NCBI RefSeq assembly: GCF_000716595.1
Contig: NZ_JNXC01000044.1
Span: forward strand, 1 to 50,368
Length of the DNA: 50,368 nt
From: Saccharothrix sp. NRRL B-16314
Lineage (GTDB): Bacteria; Actinomycetota; Actinomycetes; Mycobacteriales; Pseudonocardiaceae
Direction: 5' to 3'
Below are positions 37,899 through 46,037 of the stretch, piece after piece. Numbering within the stretch: position 1 is the stretch's first letter; each line of letters opens with the position of its first letter. The translations under genes and the position numbers were made by a program. The notes beneath the pieces are model-generated. The model was not told where the DNA came from. It worked only from the letters and a program-made list of their open reading frames with translations, and did not search any database.

Positions 37899-39140
37899 GT
37901 GACCGGGGTGCGGATCGTGCACGCGGCCGACATCCACCTCGACAGCCCTCTGCGCGGGCTCAGCAGATTCGCCGACGAAGACCTCGCCCAGCAACTGCGG
38001 TTGGCGTCGCGGCGCGCGATGGAGAACCTGGTGAGACTGGTCGTGGACAAGGGCGCCCACGCGCTCGTGCTGGCCGGGGACATCTACGACGGTGACTGGA
38101 AGGACTACGCGACAGGTCAGTTCTTCGCCCGGCAGATGGACGTCTTGGACCAGCACGGGGTGCGCGTCTTCATGGTCGCCGGCAACCACGACGCCGCCAG
38201 CGTCGTCACGAGAGCCGTGCCCCTTCCCGACAACGTCACGGTGATGAGCACCGACGAGGCGCAGCGGGTCACCGTGGACGACCTGGGTCTGGCGGTCCAC
38301 GGTCAAGGCTTCGCGTCGAAGGCCGTCGACGACAACCTGGTGCTGTCGTACCCCGATCGGGTCGACGGCCTGGTGAACGTCGGCATCCTCCACACTGCGG
38401 TCTCGGGGGCGGAGGGGCACGCGAAGTACGCCCCGTGCTCGCCGGCGGACCTGGAGCGGAAGGCCTACGAGTACTTCGCCTTGGGCCACGTCCACACCCG
38501 ACGAGTCGTGAACCAAAACCACTGGGTGGCCGCGTTCTCGGGCAACCTCCAGGGCAGGCACGTGAACGAAACCGGCCCGAAGGGCGCCTTGGTCGTGGAC
38601 CTCGCCGTCGAGCAGAAGGCGGTCCTGTCCTTCGAGCCGCTGGACGTAGCTCGGTGGGGGAAGGTCGAGGTGGACGCCACCGGCCTGCGATCGGTCGACG
38701 ACGTCTTCGACTCGGTGGCGCGTCGCCTGGCCGAGGAACGGGCGACGACGGGTGACCGCCCGCTGCTGGCCCGCGTCACGATCACCGGCGAGACCGCGGC
38801 GGCGGGGGCGTTGAGCGACCGGGTCCGGTTGACCGAGACGGTGCGGTCACTCGCGGAACGCACCGGGGTCACGGTCGAAAGAGCCGTCTCGCAGGCGCGC
38901 GCGCCGCAGACCGGGAGCAGGGTTGAGGACCGGTTGCTCGACGCGATCCGGCGTCGGGGCCTGGAGTTGACCGAGGACCTCGGTCTCGTCCACGAGGTGG
39001 CGAAGTTGCCCAACCGCGACTTCGGCCTCGAACTGCGCAGGAGCGGCCTGCTCGACCTGCGCGACGAAGACGTCCTGCGCAGGATCACCGCCACGGCGCT
39101 GGACGACCTGGTGGCCAAAATGTCTTTCGAGGTGAACTGA
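37899..39140 (+). CDS. yhaO: YhaO/SbcD-like metallophosphoesterase (DNA exonuclease)
   Basis: A 413-residue protein from a GTG at 37899. The calcineurin-type phosphoesterase motifs are complete and in order: VHAADIHLDS (DxH), LVLAGDIYDGD (GD), FMVAGNHDAAS (GNHD), ILHTAVSG and YFALGHVHTRR (GHxH). The C-terminal part has the nuclease-capping region. It overlaps the next gene by one base (TGATG), so the subunits should be made together, as in YhaO/YhaN and SbcD/SbcC complexes that degrade DNA ends or hairpins with Mn2+. The catalytic site looks intact. Confidence 0.85.
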   Translation: MTGVRIVHAADIHLDSPLRGLSRFADEDLAQQLRLASRRAMENLVRLVVDKGAHALVLAGDIYDGDWKDYATGQFFARQMDVLDQHGVRVFMVAGNHDAASVVTRAVPLPDNVTVMSTDEAQRVTVDDLGLAVHGQGFASKAVDDNLVLSYPDRVDGLVNVGILHTAVSGAEGHAKYAPCSPADLERKAYEYFALGHVHTRRVVNQNHWVAAFSGNLQGRHVNETGPKGALVVDLAVEQKAVLSFEPLDVARWGKVEVDATGLRSVDDVFDSVARRLAEERATTGDRPLLARVTITGETAAAGALSDRVRLTETVRSLAERTGVTVERAVSQARAPQTGSRVEDRLLDAIRRRGLELTEDLGLVHEVAKLPNRDFGLELRRSGLLDLRDEDVLRRITATALDDLVAKMSFEVN

Positions 39141-42100
39141 TGCGCGTCAGCACGCTCGAACTCGCCCGCTACGGGGCATTCGAGAACAGGTCCGTCGACT
39201 TCGGCACCGGTCTCAGCCTCGTCCTCGGCGGCAACGAGACCGGCAAGAGCACGACCCTCGACGCCTTGGCCGACCTGCTGTGGTCGATCCCCTTCCACTC
39301 TTCGCGCAGCTTCCGCTTCAGCAGGCAGGCACTCGTCCTGCGCGCCACCCTCCTCCTACCGGACGAGGCGGAACTGCGCGTCGAGCGTGTCGCGAGCGGC
39401 TTGAGCGACATCGCGACGGGCGCCGGGATCACGGCGGTATGGCAGGGCGACGGGGACGACCGCACCCTGTGGAAGACCTCGTTCGGGTTGTCGCACGAAG
39501 CCCTGCGTGCCGGCGGACGTGACCTGTGCCGGGCGAAGGGCGACCTCGCCTCGTTGATCTTCCAGGCCCGCAGCGGGCACTCGGTCGACGACATCCTCGA
39601 AGACCTGTCGGCACGGGCCGACGCGCTGTACAAGAGCCACCGCAACAACAGGAACGTCGAGGCGCGTCGGGCACTCGCCGAGTACCAGGACGCCGTGGCC
39701 GAAACAGAACAGGCGATGGCCCGCGCCCATCACGTGATGGACGTGCGGGCCGCCATGGAACGGGCCGCGGGTGACCTCGCCCTGCGGCGTGCCGAGTCCG
39801 AAAGGGCCAGAACCGACCACGACACGTGGAGCGCGAAGCTCAGGGTCGCCGGGGAGGTCCGGGATCTGGCACAGGTGCGAGCTCACGCAGCCGAACTGCG
39901 CGCCGCCGGTCCTTGCCTCTCGGGTGAGGACCTCGTGGCCTGGGACGAAGTGACCGACCGGCTCCAGATTCTTGACGACGACATGGCGGACATCGAGCGG
40001 CAGCGGGAGGAGGTCTTCGAGCAGTCGGCGGCCGTCACCGTCGAGCATGACGTCCTGACCGAGCAGTCCGCGATCACCCTGCTGGCCCATGAGTGCACGG
40101 CACGGGTCGAGGGCATGGCCACCGCCGAGAACGCCCAGTCCGGTGCCGACCTGCTGGACGGTGAGGCTCGGGCGCTGATTTCCGGTCTCACCGGTGACGA
40201 CGACCTGCTGGTCGAGGACGGGCTGTCCCGGCTGTGGCTCGGTGAGGACCGGATCGCCGAGTTGGACGCCGTCGCGGCGGAACTCCACGACGCGGACAAG
40301 GCGTTGGTCATGGCCGAGGAAAAGCTGTCCGCCGCCCGCGACCAGGAGGCCGCCGACAGTTCCGACCCGGCCTCGACGCCTCCGGCATCCATCGCGGCTC
40401 TGCGCGAGGCCCTCGGCTCGCTGAAGGCGACGGGTTCGGCATTAACGGCGTTCGACGAAGCGCTGGGCGCAGCGCACGAGGCGACCTCCGAGCGCGCCGA
40501 GCTGCTCACCCGAGCAGGTCTCCCTGTCCACACGACGCTGGGCGCCGTCCCGTCACCGGGCACGGTCAAGACCAGTGGCGACCGGCTCGTCGCGTGCGAG
40601 GAGGCAGTACGCGCCGCGCGTTCCGCATCGGCGATCGCGGCACAACGGGTCGACGAGCTCGAACAGCGCTTGCGCGCGAGCGGTGATCACGATGTCCCCG
40701 CCCTCACCGCGTTGGTGGACGCGCGTGCCGAGCGGGACAGGCTCATCGACGACGTCGTACGGGCATGGGTGACGGGAGCTCTCGCGTCAGACACACCTGG
40801 CCTCCCGGTGGCGGCGGAGCGCGCCGTCCGACAGGCCGATCGCGTAGCCGACCTGCTGTCCGAGCACCGGGAAGCAGCCGCGGCACGAGCGGGTCTGGCC
40901 ACGCAGGCCACGGCGGCCCGGGTCGAGGCCGCCGACGCGGCGATGGCGATCGATGCGGCGGTGTCCGCGCTGGCCGCGGCGTGGCAGGAATGGACGGCCG
41001 TCTGGCAACCGGCGGGTGTGGTCGCTCCCCCACCCCCGGAGGCGATCGCACATCGTGCGCTGCTGGTCGACGCGCTGGCGGCCGAGGGCAGGGCCGGGGC
41101 GGCGCGGGACCTCGTGGAGAACCTGCGCCCCCAGGTCGAGCAGCTGCGCACCTACCTGACCGAGGTGCTCGCGCGAGCCGGACGTCCCCGTCCCGGTGCC
41201 GATATGGACAGCCTGCTGACGGCTGCCGAGGAGGTGCTCGTCGAGGACGCCGACGCGCGAGGGTCGCGAGCCGTGGCGGAGCGGATGCGGAAGCTGAGGG
41301 AGGCCGCGCAGCTTGGCCGTGACCGGGCGTCGACAATTCGCGACTCGATCGACGCGAGGTGGAAGAGCGCCCTCACCGCAGTCGGGCTGCCCATGTTGAG
41401 TCCGACGGGGTGGTACCGACGACGAGATGTCGCGGCGCAGGCCCGTGAACTCCACACCGACGCGAACCGTCACCGCGACGAAGCTCGTGCGCTCCGCGAG
41501 CGCTACCAGTCCTTCACCGGGGAACTCACCCGAGTGACCGCTCTGCTGGGCATCGACGTGGCCGCTGATCCCGCCGGGACCACCGCTCTGCTGGCCGACC
41601 GCCTGCAAGCCGCGCAGCAGGCCAAGACGAGATCGGACGACTTCGAAGCCCGACTGGCCGCTCTGGAGAAGGGAATCGAGCACACCGCGCAACAGCGGCA
41701 ATCCACTCTCGACGAGTTGGCGGACCTCGAACACCGTGCGGGCACCGGAGACCTGGATCAGGCGGCGGGGCGAGGGCGACGCCTCGCCGACCTCGAAGAA
41801 CGGGTCGCGAAGCACACCGAGGTGATCGGGGCGGCACTGCCGGACCTCGATGTCGAGCAGTTGGTGTCCGAACTGGCGGATGTCGACGCCGAGTCCCTGC
41901 ACTTCGCAGCGGAGTCCGCCGAACGACTCGCCCACGCCGCCGGCGAAGCTCATGAGCGGGCGTTCGCCGACCACGTCAGGTTGAAGCAGCAGTACCGCGA
42001 GCTGACCACGCGTCCCGGAGCGGCGGAACTGCACGCCAGGGCCGAGGAGAAGCTGGCCGCGCTCGCCGAGCACGTCGAGGAGTACCTGGTCGTCGAGATC

Positions 42101-42793
42101 CAGCGGACCGTCCTGCGGGCCGAACTGGACGCGTACGAGCGCAAGCACGCCTCCCCACTGCTCGACGCGGCGGGCCGCATCCTCGAGCAGCTGACAGGGG
42201 GACGGTACGTCGGGCTGCGCCCCCTTCACGGCAAGGACGGGCGATCGCTCCGGATCGTGGGAGCGGACGAACAAGCGCACGCACCCGACGAGTTGTCCGA
42301 GGGGACCGCAGACCAGGCGTTCCTCGCCCTGCGGCTCGCGGGCATCGCGTCGTTGCAGGAAAGCCGCGTCGCCCGCGGCCTGCCCACCCTGCCGGTCGTC
42401 CTCGACGACGTGCTGATGACGTTCGACGACGCACGCGCTGCGGCGGCCATCCGGGTGATGGCCGGGTTGGCGGAGCGGTGGCAGATCATCGTGCTCAGCC
42501 ACCACACGCACATCCGCCAGGTGGCGGTGGGCCTGGGCCTGGCCAACGTGACCGTGTCGGAACTGGTGACACCGGCGGTGCTGGAGCCGACGCGTGCCGC
42601 CGAAGACGTGCGTGCCGCGATCCGCGAGGGCACGGCGCTGGAGCAGGTCGCACCGGTTCACACCAGCCGCGCCGGCCTGGCGCAGGACTTGACAGCTGTG
42701 CGGGTGTGGGCACGGCAGAACGGGTTCCAGGTCAAAGAACGGGGCCGCGTGCCCAACGACGTGATCAAGGCGTACGAAGCGGCGAACGCGTGA
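39140..42793 (+). CDS. yhaN: YhaN/SbcC-like ATPase with Lsr2-type DNA-binding tail
   Basis: A 1,217-residue SMC-like ATPase of the AAA_27 (YhaN) type. The N-terminal head has Walker A LGGNETGKSTTL (29-40) and a strand LVLRATLLLPDEAEL. About 800 residues of Ala/Glu/Arg-rich coiled coil follow, with no CxxC zinc hook. The C-terminal head has the signature LSEGTADQAFLALRLA and Walker B LPVVLDDVLMTFDD, then IIVLSHH. The last 35 residues (VRVWARQNGFQVKERGR then VPNDVIKAYEAANA) closely match the Lsr2 C-terminal domain, which uses RGR to enter the minor groove of AT-rich DNA. This tail is not part of standard YhaN or SbcC. The gene is coupled to the yhaO-like gene upstream and, by GTGA, to the next gene. 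Confidence 0.85.
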   Translation: MRVSTLELARYGAFENRSVDFGTGLSLVLGGNETGKSTTLDALADLLWSIPFHSSRSFRFSRQALVLRATLLLPDEAELRVERVASGLSDIATGAGITAVWQGDGDDRTLWKTSFGLSHEALRAGGRDLCRAKGDLASLIFQARSGHSVDDILEDLSARADALYKSHRNNRNVEARRALAEYQDAVAETEQAMARAHHVMDVRAAMERAAGDLALRRAESERARTDHDTWSAKLRVAGEVRDLAQVRAHAAELRAAGPCLSGEDLVAWDEVTDRLQILDDDMADIERQREEVFEQSAAVTVEHDVLTEQSAITLLAHECTARVEGMATAENAQSGADLLDGEARALISGLTGDDDLLVEDGLSRLWLGEDRIAELDAVAAELHDADKALVMAEEKLSAARDQEAADSSDPASTPPASIAALREALGSLKATGSALTAFDEALGAAHEATSERAELLTRAGLPVHTTLGAVPSPGTVKTSGDRLVACEEAVRAARSASAIAAQRVDELEQRLRASGDHDVPALTALVDARAERDRLIDDVVRAWVTGALASDTPGLPVAAERAVRQADRVADLLSEHREAAAARAGLATQATAARVEAADAAMAIDAAVSALAAAWQEWTAVWQPAGVVAPPPPEAIAHRALLVDALAAEGRAGAARDLVENLRPQVEQLRTYLTEVLARAGRPRPGADMDSLLTAAEEVLVEDADARGSRAVAERMRKLREAAQLGRDRASTIRDSIDARWKSALTAVGLPMLSPTGWYRRRDVAAQARELHTDANRHRDEARALRERYQSFTGELTRVTALLGIDVAADPAGTTALLADRLQAAQQAKTRSDDFEARLAALEKGIEHTAQQRQSTLDELADLEHRAGTGDLDQAAGRGRRLADLEERVAKHTEVIGAALPDLDVEQLVSELADVDAESLHFAAESAERLAHAAGEAHERAFADHVRLKQQYRELTTRPGAAELHARAEEKLAALAEHVEEYLVVEIQRTVLRAELDAYERKHASPLLDAAGRILEQLTGGRYVGLRPLHGKDGRSLRIVGADEQAHAPDELSEGTADQAFLALRLAGIASLQESRVARGLPTLPVVLDDVLMTFDDARAAAAIRVMAGLAERWQIIVLSHHTHIRQVAVGLGLANVTVSELVTPAVLEPTRAAEDVRAAIREGTALEQVAPVHTSRAGLAQDLTAVRVWARQNGFQVKERGRVPNDVIKAYEAANA

Positions 42794-43410
42794 ACAGGTC
42801 GGACGAGTGTGCGGACGACACCGTGCCCTCAGCGCGGAGCGAGGCGGTGTGGCCGCGGTTGGTCGGAAGTCTGGCGGCCTACCGGCAACACGTGTCCCAC
42901 GCCTACGACGAAGTCCTCGACGAGGTCGCGGGACGAATCGCTGTCGTCGGCAGCATCGGCAAGGCCGATATCGGCGCGCTGCTGATGTGGAAACGGCTGC
43001 GAGCGGACACGCGGTGGGCACGCGAGCTTTCCGACATGCACGACGCCGACGTTCGAGCGGTCACCGCCCCTGCGGTCGCTGTCGTCCGCGACGCCGATGT
43101 TCGGGTCGTCGACGCGGCGTGCGCCGGGCGAGGATTGCTCAGCCCACTGCCCGGGTTCCGGTTCGGCGACGCCCTGGCCTCCGCGATCCTGGTCGCCGCT
43201 GCACCCCACCGCATGGCCGTCTACGACCGGCATGCGCACTCGGGTCTGACCTCGCTCGGCTACGACCTGTCCTCCGAGCGAGGGCGTTACGGCCGCTACA
43301 TGGGCATCGTCGAGGAGCTGAGGGAGATCGGTCTGGAGCACGACTCCGAGTGGACGGCCCGGGATGTCGACCTCGCTCTTTACCAGCTCGGTCGAAGCGG
43401 GCCCGGATGA
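42790..43410 (+). CDS. putative HhH-GPD-fold protein in the nuclease operon
   Basis: A 206-residue protein from a GTG at 42790 that overlaps the YhaN-like stop (GTGA). The N-terminal half has GKADIGALLMWKRLRAD and an Asp-rich loop. The second half, GLLSPLPGFRFGDALASAILVAA then HRMAVYDRHAHSGLTSLGY, resembles the helix-hairpin-helix (LPGF) and catalytic Asp region of HhH-GPD DNA glycosylases such as 8-oxoguanine or adenine glycosylases. The Gly-rich hairpin is not perfect, so this is a distant match. Its coupling to a DNA-end-processing complex suggests a role in recognising or removing modified bases. Other explanations are possible. Confidence 0.55.
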   Translation: MNRSDECADDTVPSARSEAVWPRLVGSLAAYRQHVSHAYDEVLDEVAGRIAVVGSIGKADIGALLMWKRLRADTRWARELSDMHDADVRAVTAPAVAVVRDADVRVVDAACAGRGLLSPLPGFRFGDALASAILVAAAPHRMAVYDRHAHSGLTSLGYDLSSERGRYGRYMGIVEELREIGLEHDSEWTARDVDLALYQLGRSGPG

Positions 43411-43591
43411 GCTAGATCCTCCTGATCCGGGTCTCACGCGGCTACGAGGTGGCGCAGAGTCCGTGCTCGCGTTCTGCCGTTCCAGTGAATGTTCGGCGGC
43501 TTGAGCCGTCCATCCGGGGTGTTTCGGCCGTCCGGCCATGGACGCTGCGTCCGCAGCAGGTCAACCTGGCTTGGGTGTGGAGGGGGTGTCC

Positions 43592-44812
43592 GTGAGCTTC
43601 TTCGATGCACGAAGAGCACCTGCGGTGGTCAAGCACGGGCTGTTGCGGAGGTACTGCCAGCCTTTCGCGTACAAAGCAGGCTCTCGGACCGGCGGCCGAG
43701 TCACCTTTCTCGACGGCTACGCGGGGGCAGGTTGCTACGAGGACGACACTCCCGGATCACCTCTGGTCCTCCTCGAAGCGGCGAAACGGGTATCACCGAG
43801 TCGGGACGTCGAGGCGGTCTTCATCGAAGAGGACCCTGCGACGTTCAGCCGATTGCAGGAGGTGCTCGACACTCGCTGCGGAGGGCAGAAGTACCTCCCT
43901 TTGGCGGGTGACGTCGACGAGCACCTCGACTTCGTGCTGCGGATGTGCCACGACCGAGCGTTGTTCGCCTTCCTGGATCCGTTCGGTCCCGCGCTGAGCC
44001 GACATCGTCTTCAAGATCTCTTGCGGCGGAGGGCTCACGAAAACCTGCCGACAGACGTCCTGCTGCATGTCTCGGTACGCAGCGTGTGGAACTTCGGCTC
44101 GCGATTGACCAAGGCGAAGCGCGAGCGGCGACCGCTCAGCCGACAGGACGAGGCGTTCGCCGGCCGCTTGGACGACTTCCTGGGCGCGGGGTGGTGGCGG
44201 AGCAGCTTCGAAGAGGCCGCCGCGGCCGGACCGGAGGAGGGGAAACCTGCTGCTATCGCGCTGCGTTTGGCCGAGCAGTACGCGGAAGAGGTCGCCCGCC
44301 AGACCGGCTATCTGGCCATCAGCATGCCGGTGCGGCGACGCCCGCAGCACGCTCCGATCTTCGTGCTGACCCTGTTCACCCGACACCCCGACGGTGCCTG
44401 GCTGTTCGCCGACTGCGTTGGTCATGCGGGGCTCGACTGGGAAGAGGCTTGGCGAGACGCCGAGGCTTCCAAGGAGGGCGCGAACGGGCAACTCGGCTTG
44501 TTCGCGCCTGGGAACGCGTCGATCTTCGATCGTGAGGACTACGAGCGCAACCACAGCGAGAAGTGGATCGGGATCATCCGCGACAACATCGACGGCTTGC
44601 TCGAACGCTTCCAGCCGTTGATCCTCCAACGGCACGTGGTGGAGGTGTACGGGGCGACGCTGGGCACCGGAGCGAGGGAAACCCATGTCCGCAAAGCGGT
44701 GAAGCGACTACACGAAGACGGCTTGGTCGACCACGACGGCAAGGGGAGGAGCATGGAACGTGCCGAGATGTTCAGACCCGCGCGGTACGACTCGTCGACG
44801 TTGGCCGGGTAG
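43592..44812 (+). CDS. tcmP: TcmP, three-Cys-motif partner protein
   Basis: A 406-residue protein. The GTG at 43592 has a GGAGGGG site 7 bases upstream and was chosen over an ATG at 43538. It begins MSFFDARRAPAVVKHGLLRRY, followed by the Rossmann-like FLDGYAGAGCYEDD. VEAVFIEEDPATF and FAFLDPFGPAL are family hallmarks, and a winged-helix-like C-terminus ends RPARYDSSTLAG. TcmP genes almost always accompany a gene for a three-Cys-motif protein of the DUF5131 type; here that gene is convergent, with a 41-base 3' overlap. The function of the pair is unknown. Confidence 0.85.
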   Translation: MSFFDARRAPAVVKHGLLRRYCQPFAYKAGSRTGGRVTFLDGYAGAGCYEDDTPGSPLVLLEAAKRVSPSRDVEAVFIEEDPATFSRLQEVLDTRCGGQKYLPLAGDVDEHLDFVLRMCHDRALFAFLDPFGPALSRHRLQDLLRRRAHENLPTDVLLHVSVRSVWNFGSRLTKAKRERRPLSRQDEAFAGRLDDFLGAGWWRSSFEEAAAAGPEEGKPAAIALRLAEQYAEEVARQTGYLAISMPVRRRPQHAPIFVLTLFTRHPDGAWLFADCVGHAGLDWEEAWRDAEASKEGANGQLGLFAPGNASIFDREDYERNHSEKWIGIIRDNIDGLLERFQPLILQRHVVEVYGATLGTGARETHVRKAVKRLHEDGLVDHDGKGRSMERAEMFRPARYDSSTLAG

Positions 44813-45539
44813 GCATCTCGTCCCAGGTGCGCCCGTCCAACAACCGGCCACCGGCTTTGGGAGTTCGCCCTCCCCACTGCTTGAAGAAGAACGGAACCCC
44901 AACTCGTTCGCACTGGTCACGGACGCCGACCACCCACTCCTCGTCCATCGGACGGCAGTTGGCTCCGGACTCACCGCCGACGATGACCCAGTCGATGTGG
45001 TCGAGGTCCATGTCCGGAAGGGGGCCCAAGAGCGGCTCGCACGACAAGAATTTGACTGCGGCCGGCACCCGGCTGAGTTCGGCGATGCGTGACGTGGCGG
45101 CCTGGTCTTCCACCGACGTACCGATCCACACGTTCTCCGGCCAAGGAAGCTTGTCGGCAATGCGGCGCAACCGCAGTGCCCGCTTGGTGAGCACCTGGTA
45201 GGTGTGCCGCGGGGTCGCGGCCATCACGTCGAAGACCTGACGGATGAAGTCGAGTGGAATCTTGGCGTGGAAGAGGTCACTCATCGAGTTGACGAACACG
45301 AGTCGCGGTTCACGCCAGCGGAACGGTTCGGCGAGCGACGCGAGGTGGGCGGCCACCCCAAACCCCGGCCCGCTGGTGCGTGGATCGCCGTCCAGCTGGT
45401 ACTTCGCCGACCCCATCGCTTTCAACCTCTTCGCGAGGGTGAGTGCGTAACAGTGGTCGCAACCAGCGGACACCTTGTCGCACCCGGTACTGGGGTTCCA
45501 CGTCGTCTCGGTCCACTCGATGCTGGATCTGGCGCTCAT
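44772..45539 (-). CDS. DUF5131 / phage Gp37-Gp68-like three-Cys-motif protein
   Basis: A 255-residue protein from an ATG at 45539 after a GGGAGG site. It starts MSARSSIEWTETTWNPSTGC. The three cysteines of the family occur in GCDKVSAGCDHCYA, with a following TYQVLTKRALRL and FLSCEPLLGPLPD, DWVIVGGESGANCRPM and PFFFKQWGG. These are characteristic of the Gp37/Gp68 family, a radical-SAM-like fold with a putative iron-sulphur cluster. It is the normal partner of TcmP and points toward it. Their antiparallel ends share 41 bases. Confidence 0.85.
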   Translation of the reverse strand: MSARSSIEWTETTWNPSTGCDKVSAGCDHCYALTLAKRLKAMGSAKYQLDGDPRTSGPGFGVAAHLASLAEPFRWREPRLVFVNSMSDLFHAKIPLDFIRQVFDVMAATPRHTYQVLTKRALRLRRIADKLPWPENVWIGTSVEDQAATSRIAELSRVPAAVKFLSCEPLLGPLPDMDLDHIDWVIVGGESGANCRPMDEEWVVGVRDQCERVGVPFFFKQWGGRTPKAGGRLLDGRTWDEMPTRPTSTSRTARV

Positions 45540-45662
45540 CACCCTCCCTATGACCAGTCGCCACCGTAGGCCATCACATAGCTCCTCGAACGAGCACTAT
45601 CTGGCAACATGCCTCGAACACGGGTTCGAGTCAATGGTCATGACCAAGGTGCGTCGGGGCGG

Positions 45663-45950
45663 TCAGCTCACGGTGAAGTCGGTAGAGGCGCTGCCCGTTT
45701 GCCCGGCGTCTGTGACGACGTCGACTTGGAGCCGGGAACGGCCTGGCGTGTCAAGCGAGTCGCTGAAGTCGAACATGGTGATGCCGCCGGACGTGCACCT
45801 GCCATTTCGTGTCTTCTGCACCTCGGCACCCTCGCGCGTCAGCACCCACGAGGGGTAGCAGCCGGAGCTGAGTCGATCAACATCGTCATAGACGCTCTCG
45901 CCCAGTCCTCGCAGATCAGGTTCACCCATCACGAACACCGCATCTTCCAC
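45663..45950 (-). CDS. small protein, possibly a truncated exported domain
   Basis: A 95-residue frame with two Cys (SGCYPSW and GRCTSGG) and a beta-rich end (LQVDVVTDAGQTGSASTDFTVS) typical of extracellular sandwich domains. There is no signal peptide, and it starts MEDAVFVMGEP without a clear ribosome-binding site. It could be the remnant of a longer secreted protein. It lies 87 bases downstream of the epoxide hydrolase on the same strand. Confidence 0.4.
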   Translation of the reverse strand: MEDAVFVMGEPDLRGLGESVYDDVDRLSSGCYPSWVLTREGAEVQKTRNGRCTSGGITMFDFSDSLDTPGRSRLQVDVVTDAGQTGSASTDFTVS

Positions 45951-46037
45951 GCGCGGGCGGTGAGCTGGCCGAGGCAGAAATCTCGATCCCCGCTCCGACT
46001 GTCGCGGACCGGGGGTCGGGAGGCCGTTCCCGGGAAG

